From positions 13,277,820-13,341,819 of the forward strand of contig NC_135248.1 in the NCBI RefSeq assembly GCF_947623445.1: a DNA stretch of 64,000 nt, read 5' to 3'. The position numbers and the translations under genes were made by a program. The notes under the pieces are model-generated. The model made no database searches, was not told the DNA's origin, and saw only the letters and a program-made list of their open reading frames with translations. Shown here one piece after another: positions 23,514-34,873 of the stretch; the stretch's first letter is position 1; each line of letters begins with the position of its first letter. Source of the DNA: Clavelina lepadiformis (taxonomy: Eukaryota > Chordata > Ascidiacea > Aplousobranchia > Clavelinidae).

Positions 23514-24170
23514 TTAGGGATGCACAATACAGAATACCTGGCTATTCTAGAATACTTAATTTCGAATCCAGACTTTCGAATCTATTCTGAAATTACGCGA
23601 CAATTTTTTCTAGGCAATTTTTTCCAAATAATAACGAACAAAAAGCAAAATATTTGTACATTATTTTGAATTGTATTAGTATCACATGACAAACAGTATA
23701 ACATATGCTAAATCAAGCATCATACGATTCATATTAAAGCATAGAGCCGTGTAGGTCTTGCCACCTGCACTACCAACAGTCTTAATACCATACTTTTCGG
23801 AGGTAACACATTTACACATAGAATTAATCAAGAAGATGCTTGTTGCAATGTAGGATATTCAGTGCTTCTAACTGACTTTCGGTAAGTCGAGATCTCAGGA
23901 CGGTTGCAGTTAGCCCTGCGCTGGAGAAGCACCTTTCTGATGCTGCAGATGATGCTGGCAGCGAAAAGTATTTCTGGCAAATATTGTACAACATAGGGAA
24001 TTCTTTTTTTTTTAAGTTCCAATACTCCAACACGTCTGTTTTATTGGAGTTATCTTTTAGGTAGGCTGAAACCTCATTAGTTACAATAGTGTCAATGTCA
24101 GCTCCCTCATCAATATGGTGCCACTGGGTATCGAACATGGACATGGAACATGAGCCGCAATTATTGCAAG
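23514..24170 (-). mobile_element. 5'-truncated hAT transposon
   Basis: The terminus TTAGGGATGCACAAT (23514-23528) corresponds to the terminal repeat of the MITE at 898-1303, and the subterminal CAATACAGAAT...CTATTCTAGAA also matches. Inward lies the transposase C-terminus on the minus strand (23824-24144). I found no opposite terminus, so the element appears truncated. The upper boundary is approximate. Confidence 0.65.
23824..24144 (-). pseudogene. hAT transposase C-terminal fragment (dimerisation domain)
   Basis: A 106-codon open frame ending in a stop. It carries the hAT C-terminal dimerisation signature: EYWNLKKKEFPMLYNICQKY, then LPASSAASERCFSSAGL and VLRSRLTESQLEALNILHCN, as in ZBED-type hAT transposases. 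The BED finger and the RNase-H-like catalytic core are absent upstream, so this is the remnant of a decayed copy. It is the only transposase coding sequence I see in the window. Confidence 0.85.
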
Positions 24171-24628
24171 GCTAGCGCTCATAATGATATTACCACTACA
24201 CTGATAATTATGTCATCACCATAAATTGATAGAGTACACCAAATTGCGTTCAGCAAAAGATTGCAGAAGTAAATGTGTAGCGGCCGTTGGATACTTATTG
24301 GTCTGTCGCTGGTTGTCGCCCTCGTGATGTTCCCAGCACGTGTGTATTTTCGCATTGCTCGTTCACTTTACCTGTCCATTCGTTTTTGCACTGCATGCGC
24401 GCAGGACATCAGTTTGAGTAAAGTCTTAAATTAAGAATGCCGTGTGCTTTTCTTTTAATATATGAGCGAAGTAGACAGAGAACAGCGATAGCAACCTTCT
24501 GTGACAAGGAGTCAACAACGCAGCATCGTGACAGCAACGCAACAACCTACCAGCCCTACCTTCGCCATAAATGAAATTCATAAATTTGTCTGGATTCTAG
24601 TTTACCAAGCCGGGCCTAAACCAAAATT

Positions 24629-24706
24629 GGGTCTAGTATATAAGTGCACAACCACAGGATGCCTTTGTATACGAGACTCAGCTACTCAAAATAGTGACGC
24701 CACTTG
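24629..24706 (+). repeat. Fold-back repeat copy 1 (right end missing)
   Basis: It starts GGGTCTAGTATATAAGTGCA and follows copies 2 and 3 through ACCACAGGATGCCTTTGTATAC and GTGACGCC, then diverges at CACTTGAC. The right terminal repeat is lost. Confidence 0.8.
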
Positions 24707-24869
24707 ACAAACTATTTTAGCTGAAGTAGCAGCTACTTCACCGACTACCGCTTACTAAGTTTGGAAAAGGCAACTACTGTTCTACCTTATATTCTTGTTA
24801 CTTTAAAGTCTAAAAAGCTAGATCCGGTTGCCGTATTGCCATTTTTCAACTTCGGTAGCCTAAATAGAT

Positions 24870-25257
24870 GGTTCTACGACAATTAACCGTGTGAAATTGA
24901 CCGCGAACAAACTAACCGTGACGTAAATCGACCTAGACCTAGAACCAACTGACCGGAATCAAAATTGACCGGGAGGTAAATTGACCGTGCAAGTGCTGAA
25001 TTATTGTGTTTAAGTTGATGGTAGTACTGTATATTATATGTAAAGTAAATATTTGTTTGTAATTATTTCCTTTTTTTAACAAAATTTATTCAAATAATTT
25101 GAATAAAGAACAATGCTAATTTGGACTACTTATTTCATACAATTGTACGGTTAAAATGCGTAGCGGTTGATTTGTGTCGCCGGCCAATTTGTTGCCGGTC
25201 AGTTGATCAAGACCAATTGTCGCCGGTTAATTTGTTCACGGTTAATTGACGTGATCC
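24870..25257. mobile_element. MULE-like MITE with a 10-bp target duplication
   Basis: The left end GGTTCTACGACAATTAACCG and the inverted right end GGATCACGTCAATTAACCG form terminal repeats of about 21 bp. The identical 10-mers CTAAATAGAT at 24860-24869 and 25258-25267 flank the element exactly. Subterminal arrays repeat an AATTGACCG-like motif on the left and its complement (CGGTTAATTTG, CCGGTCAGTTG) on the right. Duplications of 9-11 bp are typical of Mutator-like elements. It is noncoding, 388 bp. Confidence 0.75.
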
Positions 25258-26118
25258 CTAAATAGATACTGGTGTAGCAAGCCTTGTGAGTTCATTTTGC
25301 ATATGAGTCTACCTTCAATTAACCTGGGCAATAGGCCTAGCAGTTCATAAAAAAATAAGTAAACACACCATACCTGTACATGCAGTACGGTATTTTTTGT
25401 GCGCCTAACTACAGCACTCATCCATTCGGTAGCTACAACAACCGTCTGCAACCTAGGAATTCCTGACTACGAAAATTAATGAAGTTTCACCTACACAAGT
25501 TTGCTGTTGCAGAAGTTTCATATAAAGGGAATACCCAAACCCAATACTCATGAACATTTCCAAAAAGATTAGTTACATTTTCAACCAGACTAAGTTGTTT
25601 AAAACCACAGTCGATAATTAATAATATCATAAACGGAATCAATCCAAAATTTCTTGAGACAATAAGTGTCTTTTTTATTCTCCGTACTTAACTAAACATG
25701 GTCTCAGACTTAAACTATCCTGAAATGATCTCATTCTAATATTTTAAGTTTTCACGTCGTGTAAATATTAGCCCTTTGAGATAATATTTGACACAATGGA
25801 TCATTAGATGTAATTTTGTTACTCGTCAGTAGTAAAATCAATTCGTTAGATTGGCTAACTGGCTAACTGACTTTTTATTGCTGTTGAAACCGGCTTAAAT
25901 AATAGCCAACAACTCTACAATATAAGCTATAATAACATTTTCAATAATAGGGCTTTAAAATCAAAGAATTCAAAGGATTGAATGCATAATAGTTCAGGAT
26001 AGGAAACCGACCAAAATGTCGTTTATTGTGTAAGCCTAAATTTTCTTGAAGAAGTTAACAATGTTAAAGTTCATAATCTACAAACACAAAAATCTTTAAG
26101 CGGTTGCAAGTTATCTTG

Positions 26119-29100
26119 CTAGAATGTGGAAGTTGGACTGTCCGTCGTCTCATCTAACATTCTAAACGCCATATCTAAATCGGACATGATTTGATCAGCG
26201 TCGTTTTGGCCTTGGTGTTTCTTCTCTATTTCTGTTCCAGTATTTTCGGAAGAACCAACCCCGGAATTACTAGTTCCTTCAACAGGTTGTGAACCACAAT
26301 TCTCTTCCTTTCCTGATGGCTTCGTTTCTGATTTCTCTACAGGATCGAGAGACGATTTCCTTTCATTCCTTGCTCTAACTGCGTCAACTTCAAGCTCAAC
26401 GTTTATATCATCTCCTGCTACAACTTTCAATATTGCTGGCCGGTCTTTCATGACTGGCTTCTTTGCGACCAGTCCAGAGCTGAGATTCGTTTTAGCTAAA
26501 GAACGTCCCGTGTCTTCCAGGTTCCTGTTTCGCTTCACATCTTTCACCGCTGGGTTTCCTTCATCTTCCACTTCATCGCCAACTTCTTCCATTTTCTTCT
26601 TTTCCTCACTTTCTTCTTCTTTCATTTTTTCCTCTTCTGTTTTGCTCCTCTAAATTTACACGAGAAATTAAACAGAAGATGCAAATGTATGATATGATGT
26701 CCATGTAATTAAAAATAGAATGATTTGTGCCTGTTATCATCCGTCTGGTGGTAATGTTACCTCAGCTTTGTTCTCCTCAGTTGGTTGCGTGTCGCTACTA
26801 GAACTAGTAATTGAAGGCTCTCTTGGTACCGCACTCAAAGCAAGTCCATCCCGTCTCCTTCTTCCTCTTTCTTCAACGTCATATTCTTGCGAAATCTAAA
26901 CGCCCACAAATAACATGGAATTCATTTCTAAAGTTTCAAGTTAACTAATTCCTTAAGTAACTAACCAATGAAAAGCTAATTATGCTACCTAACTAATTAA
27001 CTGTGTAACTTATTTTATTTATTAACACGAAACTAACTGGACGTGAGTTAAGAGTGCGATTCAATACAGTGACGTTTCTTAAAGAATATAATAAAGTGGA
27101 GTCTGATGATACCTTCTTTTGCCTGCGACAGCGTACAACGATGACAATTATTAGAAGAAGAAGCAAAAATGCTCCAACAGCAATCGCTATCAACATCAGC
27201 CACCAAGGAATCTGTTCCACTGAAGCGGGAGCTAAAGACGTAAGTTAAATGCTATTATAAAGCCAGTTAAGTCTAATAGGTAGCATAAGCATGGCACGTC
27301 ACCCACGGCTATGAAGAGAAACTTCGTCCGACTTTGCGCTGACCCTGCCCTGTTTGTTCACTGTTTGGACCGTGATGGTGTGACCTCTAGCGGATGCATC
27401 TAGGTCGCTCACAAAGAGTTCGTTCTCTGTTTCAAAAAAATTAGGTTTTTGGAGTTTTTAATTATAATAGGATGCAGCATAAGATGAAAAAATTTGAAAT
27501 CATACCTTTACTTTCATAAATTTTTTTCACAGGTTGATCGTCATCGAAGTGCGAAGTAACTTCAACATAATATTTCACTGCATCTTCGTCCTTCTTCCAC
27601 GTAATTGTGACGTTGGTTACTTGAAAGTCACGTGTCAAAACTTCCACTGGAGGGTCAGTGGCTGAAGAAACAAAGTAATAACTAATAACTAAACTTTGAT
27701 TAAACAGAATATTGAGCCGTAAACAATATAATTTGAAAACCATATAAACTTATCACAGAAAAGAATCTCTACTGACACGTTAACCTTAATCGAACTAGTT
27801 TATTAGCAAATGTATATTTTCTCTCTGCGAAATTTATCAAACACTATTGTGTTACCGTTATCTGAAGAGTCTCTTTACCTGTCAGTACTTCTACTTCGGG
27901 GGCATTTTCCTTATTAACAAACAATTGAAACTGGGAACCGACGTTCGACACGGAATAAAGGGTGATATTGTACCATCTTACTGGGTGCAACATGTCCAAA
28001 GTAGCAATCCTTTGACTGCTGCTGAAATTTTCAGTTTTGCTTTCGTTTTCCGACACGAAAAGCATCCTACACAAGATCGATATGTTTGTACTCGTCGCCA
28101 AAAAAGTAACGCTTTTAATTTGAAATTTTTGTTACTGGTGTATATTTTAGAGTTTTTAACAACGAATTGACTGGAGATTAATCGTTCATATCACACCTGT
28201 ACATTGAAACGGTTGCTTGCCTCTCCCAAGATAAGACAAAAGATGAATTAGTGACGTTGTCAGCTTGAAGAAAAGGTGGATTGCTGGCACCTATAGTACA
28301 AATAACTTAGTTTTATATTTAAGCTGTTCTTGAGATGTGACCTTAATTTGTAATAAGTTAATCTTGAGCTCAATGTGCAAGATAAGTTGTTGGGGTAATA
28401 GTAATGTCATTTCGAAGCTCTAGTAAAAAGCAATTAAATGTTAATGTCGTTATGTAATTGTAGCGCCCTTATTTTAAGCCTTTACTTTTCCATTTGATAC
28501 AGCTGATATAGTCTACCTGTGATTTGTAAAAATGATTGCGAAAAATTACTCCATCCGGATGTGTACAAGGCTTTTACTTCCAGAGAATAATTTCTTCCTG
28601 GCATCAGTTCTTCTGCAACAACCTTTCGCACTGTTGTGGAGACGTCTATAGGCGCCACGTCATCTGATGTGGCTCTCAACTATAATACATAGCCAAAACG
28701 TAAGACAAAAACATGTTTTATTTCGTTGCAAGATATGGAAAACATTTATACTTCACCTCGAATCGCGATGCGCATTTTGCTCCGTTCCATTTCGCCTCAA
28801 TAGATGTTGATGTAACGTTGGTTACTTCGAGACTCTCAGGCGACAGGAGCCCTGAGGGTGGATTATTTGAAATTTATTTTCAGTGTTGTTATTATCGATT
28901 ACTGTTTAAATTTACAAATGTTTTTCTTCGGTTCTATTTGGATCACGTATGTAGTTGCAATTATAAACGTCCGACTGACTAGTGTCGGATGTCAGATCTA
29001 TTTTTCAAAACAACATGAAATTGATAAAATTTAGATCAGAATAACGCCCATAATTTATCTGATGTCGATGCCGATCCGCACCTGCTTTAAACTGAATTTT

Positions 29101-32100
29101 TTTACGAGGTCCAAGCCCGGCGACGTTTCTTGATCTGATAATGACTTCATATTCTGCATCACCACAAATATCGGTGACGACGTAATTGTTATCGATGAGC
29201 GATCGATTTTCAGCGCTTCCGTTTACAAAGACATTGACGTCATAAGAGTTAGCCCCATATACTGGGTCCCATTCTACTGTGACCTCATATCCGTTTAAAG
29301 AAGAATCCCAAGTCACGTTGTTGGCTAACCCGGGTACTGGAAGAATAAAGGAAATAAATTTAGGTCCAGTTTATCAAGTTGAAAGTGGTGACCCCTAAAC
29401 AAGTAGAAGTGGAAAAATGCAATTTTAAATTTTAAGTAGTCTTCTCTATGGACTACATTCAAAAACGAACAAACCAGAAAATTGAAAGCAGCTAACCTAT
29501 AGTTTGCTTCACTATATTTGAGGCAGAGGATAACCCGGTTTCATAAAATCCTCGCACATAAATCTCGTAACTCGCTCCGTGCAATAGAGGTCTCAGGACA
29601 ACTGACGTCGTTGCTACGTCATAGGAAACTTCAGCCGACGTGTTAAGGTTTATAGTAGTGACGAAATATTCTACCGCTTGCTTGGCTGCATCCCATGCTA
29701 GTCGAATGGTGGAGTTTTCTCGGTGATATAAGATGTCTTTGATCTTCGGTGTGTCTTTGGCTTGGTTGCAGCAAGAAATATATATAAGGACGTTTTAATA
29801 AAACAGTCGTCGCTACGACTCTACGGTAGAAATCTTCGATTTTGTACTTGGTAGCTACACTAAACAGTTTTCAATCGAAAATTTCGTTTTAAGAAGTAGT
29901 TGACTTCCATGAAAGTCACTTTTAGTTTAAACCTTACAACTTAAACAAAATCGCATAGAAATAGACGTTGATTTTCAATCTTCAGTACCTGTTTCAACTC
30001 TCAATGCAGCAAAACCACTTTTTCCCGCTGAATTCACCGCTCTCACTTTAAACTGATAGTAACGGCCGACCTCTAGGTCGAAAAATTCCACATCCGATTG
30101 GTTAACAACAGTAACGGGATCGCTCGCCTTTGCGCTGAAGAGGTTTATTGTGACCTCATAATATTTCGCTCCAGTGACGTGGTCCCATGTGACACGAACA
30201 GAAGTCAAATTGGAATGAGTTTGTCTCAAAGCTGTAGGCGGGGCAGGAACTGGAACCGGAACCGAAGCAAAATAGAAATAAATTTTACGTCAGTTCGGGC
30301 GGTACTCATATAGAAGATTTGGTTACACGTATAGCTTACTGGCCTTAAAGAAATACGTCTAGGTGTTATTGTAATGCTATTGCCCATGTGTAATCGACAT
30401 CAAGCCAATATACATTCGTGCGCGGCATGTAAGAGATCTTGAAGCTCGCAACACATCACTATCTTACCTGTAATCTGATTGGAAGAAAAGAGCAAAGTCG
30501 ACTTGGTGGAAATGCCGACGAAACTGACGTTGACTTGGTACGTGATGCCAGGTGTCAAGTTATTCAAGGTCACGCTTGTACCATTGGTTGAGCGAGGACC
30601 ACTAGTGTCCGGGCTGGAACTAACCACGTACAACTTATCTTCCGGGTTTCCAACCCAAGTCAAAATGAATGAGGAATTGGTGACACCCGAAAAAGTCCAA
30701 AATTCTGTTAGGGTAAAATTGTCTGATTTTCATGTTAATTTGATTACATTTGATTTTACAGAAATATATCTGAAAGCTTTAGCTACTATATCCGTGGTGA
30801 CCGTTAAAAGTTTCCTTATTACAAAATGTCATGTTTATTTTAAGCATGTATTTAACTATACACCACAGCTGACGAATAATTCTCGTTTGGATAAGAAGCT
30901 CAGGCCGACTAAGAAATGAGGCGCATTGTTACTGCAAAGGGGCACAGAGAAGGTGAAGGTTGACATAAAAGACAAGACAAGGCCTGTCTTGTTTATAAAA
31001 AAATGACATGGTTTTCACACTGATGAAAATCTAATGCAACCATTCTTACTTGTAGCTCTAACTTCAGAAGGCAAACTCGTTCCAAAACAGTTAAAAGCAT
31101 ACACAATTACGTCATAAACTTCGTCATCGCTTTCCTTTGTTATAACATATTCACTCAGCAGTGGAATTGTGTAATTTCTTGTGGTAGAGTTGCTGGTGGT
31201 AGTCACGAGGTACCCAGTTGCGTATTTAGTTGATGCTATGGTCGCGGAAAATTTTGTATCTATCACTTTGATTATTCGCACAGAAGTGGAATTTGGAGCG
31301 CCTAAGTGAAGAGAATGAAAAAAATATCAAAAAAAAAGATGCAGTATTCAATTTTTATATAGGCTTTATTATCCAAACGTTTTATTATCAAAATCAGCAT
31401 TCTGCTAACAACAGGTTAGAACAATACAAAAAAATACCCGTAAAAAACTCAAAAACAGATAAAGGGCTGGTTGCATTGGTGAAATTTGTCAACCTCGTTG
31501 TTACTTCCATCACCAAGTAGTGAGTTCTGTTGCTAGCAAGAGGTACCGGCGTCATAATCTACAGCACGAAAACAGAGGAATATAACAAAGTGGTAAGTCA
31601 TAATCTTGTTTGTAGTTGCTAGTCAACTTGTTGGCAACTGAAGAGTAACTGAACGATTGAGCAACGAACTAAAGTTAAACTAGACGTCATTTACTATACA
31701 TTCAAGACTACATATGGGCTGGAAAAATTTTTTACCTGGATTTTGTCAGAACTGTCAATTTCCCGCTCGTTTACGACAATTATGGAAATTTCCATGACGT
31801 CATCTTGAATTGAAAACTTGTATTTGATGGCCCTCTTTACCGGAAGTACGTCAAACTTGACTAGAGTAGAGTTTCCGCTCGCCTTGATCGGGCACACAAT
31901 CACTGATCCTGGGTCGTTTGGCATTTTTCCTGGAGCTGTGTGAAAAGAGTAAAAGATAACTTTTTTCTGATCTAACTATTAACTAATAAACTAACTTAAC
32001 AAACCATCGTAATACCGTGTTTAACTTTTAATCACTAATGCTAATAACTACTACTTAATTAGCCAAATTATTCAATTGAATGATCATGGAGGAAAAACAT

Positions 32101-34873
32101 TATTTTTACATCCTTCCAAGTCATCTCTTTTTACGCTTTTAGGGTCTAGTATACAAGTGCACAACCACAGGATGTCTTTTTACACTAGATCCCGCCTACT
32201 TAAATTGTGACGTCATCTGGTTGTGCACTTGTATACTAGATCCCGTTTATATTCACCTGATGTGGTTACAATGGTATACTTTAATGAATCCGGCGTCAAA
32301 TCGCCGTTTGCAATGAACGTGCGGTCGTATATTGGTAAAGTTGAATTTTTAAGACACGTTCTTAACAAGTAATCTTGCTTGATTCCATAAATGGTGTTAT
32401 GTTTGTAAAAGAAGAACGGAGCTTCACCCCCACTGGCTATTCCTATAGTCACAACAAAACAAGAAAAATGGTTTGGTACATATCGTAGGAACCTTGAAGC
32501 AAAATTATCATTTTTTTGTTGTCGAGCTTCCCGCCCTAAATCTTACATGAAAACACTATCGACATCTTGTAATTCTTTTTACCAAACTCGGTGGAAGAAG
32601 CGTTACAAAAATAGATACCATTGGATCGGAATTGAAGTGATTGCAATGATTCCGGAAGATCATCTAATCCCGAGGGTACAACATGTTCGATTGATTTTCC
32701 TTCATCATTGTAAAAGATCCAAATTCGTCTGTCCACGCTTTCACACCCCGGCGGCGATCTGAAGTGGGAAGCTAAGGAATACTCACCGGGAGACAATTTA
32801 TCAAGGTCATAGAGTCCGCCTTTTGAAACTAAAAATAAATGATTTTGGTTACACAAAGGCGTTTATCATTGGACTACCAGCAGAAAAAGATCCTTTCTGC
32901 AATAAAACGGAATGTAATAAAATAAAGAGAAACAACACATATAAGCCACATTACGTTGCAGAACTTAATTGCAATAATTCGAGTATGCAACAATCTTTGT
33001 TTTATCTTCGAACAAAAAAGTTTTTCTTACTGTTGAAACTGAAACTTTGCAGGCCGTACAAATTCCTAGGATCAATTGCCAAATTTGTGTCGGATGGAGT
33101 TAACGTTCGCCCTCTAAGAAAAAATTCAATATGACATAAAGTGCCACCAGAGGCAGCATCCTCGTCGGTTTCAAGGACACGAATTCTGTCGACGGTACTC
33201 GGCCAAGTCACCGCGTATCTTTGCGCTAGTTCGCTTTCTATAACGGCTAGCTCAGCTTCTGACGCTTTGTACTTTCTCTTAAGTAGGACCATTCTTCCGA
33301 AAGTGGAAAGCTCATCTGAAAAAGCTTTGTATTGTGGTCCATTCTAGTTGCTTTGCTATAGGCTACTTCTATTTTTTGAATATTCAGTCATGGTTTACAG
33401 TTGTTAAAACATAGAGGTTAGCAAGGAGACGTAATAAACTCATAGAATTTCACTCGCCAGTTTTGATTGCGTAGTAGTGACCAAAAGGACTCTGCGATTC
33501 AGTGTAATTTATCGCGTTAAGCATTTGCTGGACTCTTGCCCTGACCCAGTACATTGTATTCGGCAACAAATCAATCAAACTGAAAACAGAGAAATCTTAT
33601 AAATAAAAAACCCCGCAATGTTCTATAACAACTTTACATTTTATTAAAGCGAACCAAGACCATGCAAAAGTGTAAAAAAGTACTTGACTACTTACACAGT
33701 CAGATAGATGCTTTTCGTTGGTCCTTCATCTGAAGGCAACACGCTGGTGATGTTATATCCATACACGGTGGTATAAGTATATTCGATTTCCCATTTCGTG
33801 GCGCCAGGCACTGGATCCAAGAACAATGTGACAAATGTAGGCGTGGAAATGCTGTTCATTACGGCGGTCCCGGATGGTCCTAAGCGTAAACTAATTTATT
33901 TCAGATGTTTTGACGTCACTATTCGCTACTTTTGGCGCACCCCTACGCTTCTTTATACCAAGACCATTTGGAAAATTAACCAATTCAGATATTTTAACGA
34001 CTTCAAGTGATTTATGAAAACCATTAACCTATTATATCAGGCTTTCGATGTGTATCACTAAAGCTACTTTCTTGAAATCAAGTAGCTATAAGGTTTGTAT
34101 AAAAATATTTAAGGTTCTGTTATTTCTATGAATTCTTACCTGTTCTTGCGCTCATTTCTTCGCTGTAGTTTCCCCACTTATCCGGGACGTAAGCCTGGAC
34201 TTGCAAACTGTAAACAACATTGCTCTTCAGTTCTTGAATCTGCAGAAGGACACCATTATAAGATTAATATTCGATTGGTTTAACCTAAATCAAGTGAACT
34301 GTAACGATTGATGATTGTTTGATTTATTTTTTACCAATTTTACACTCACTTTGAGATTTGCCTTGAAAAGTTACTTCTGAAAATATTAACCAAAATACAC
34401 TTTGTTTTTATAGGTTTTGCAGACACTTGTGTTTCTAGTTTTTTGTCAAAAATTTACTTGTTTACAACAATTTATTACTACAAGGGGTTTATTTCGTACA
34501 CGCATTTGCGTTTTCCCATTTTTTTTCACTTTACTTGAAAACAAACATATCATAGCCACCGTGAGTGATGTCTGGTTGGTGGTGACGAGTTCAAGATTGC
34601 TTGAATTATGACGTTGCACTATCTTCAGTCGGTAGTTGGTGGCGTTTTCGATTGGATCAAAGCTTACTTTCAAAGCGGTCGGGGTAAGTGCAGTGACGTC
34701 GATGATACTTGGCACTTAAAAATACGCAATAAAAGTACTAAATTATTATTAATAAACCATAAATGCTTAAAACCAACTTTACACAATTCACACAAATCCA
34801 ACTTACCTTCCCGCATCCCAGTGGTAGCAGATGTATAACACAGGACAAGAATCACGAATGCTGCGATGGACAT
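26119..34873 (-). CDS. Large receptor-like single-pass membrane protein with many fibronectin type III domains
   Basis: Twenty-four exons in transcript order: 34807-34873, 34560-34714, 34140-34239, 33696-33879, 33458-33579, 33031-33315, 32547-32828, 32257-32436, 31736-31935, 31438-31558, 31050-31301, 30468-30704, 29989-30249, 29497-29760, 29082-29336, 28757-28851, 28517-28679, 28197-28290, 27879-28066, 27506-27661, 27307-27426, 27113-27231, 26761-26895 and 26119-26649. They total 4566 nt, 1521 aa, in phase throughout. Residues 1-20 are a signal peptide. FN3-like modules follow at about 23-107, 108-209 and 459-1260; 650-988 is four modules, each a single phase-1 exon. Residues 210-458 (exons 6-8) are not clearly FN3; exon 6 is weakly SEA-like. 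The transmembrane helix is WLMLIAIAVGAFLLLLLIIV (about 1271-1290), then RCRRQKK. The 220-residue tail is Glu/Lys/Ser-rich without a recognisable enzyme domain. Many NxS/T sites suggest glycosylation. FNDC7 and receptor tyrosine phosphatases share FN3 arrays, but there is no phosphatase domain. Exon 5 uses a GC donor. Confidence 0.82.
32142..32244 (+). repeat. Fold-back repeat copy 2, in an intron of the FN3 gene
   Basis: It begins GGGTCTAGTATACAAGTGCA and ends TGCACTTGTATACTAGATCC, with a third, internal copy of the end motif (TTTTTACACTAGATCC) about half way and GTGACGTCA before the right arm. The element stops 12 nt short of the exon 8 donor junction (32257). Confidence 0.9.

Larger units (their letters stand above)
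22696..26118. other. Repeat-rich intergenic region
   Basis: About 3.4 kb with no host gene supported. It contains a SINE tail (23466-23495), a truncated hAT transposon (23514 to about 24170), one fold-back repeat copy (24629-24706) and a MULE-like MITE (24870-25257). A palindromic TAGGCCTA lies at 25332. Confidence 0.6.
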
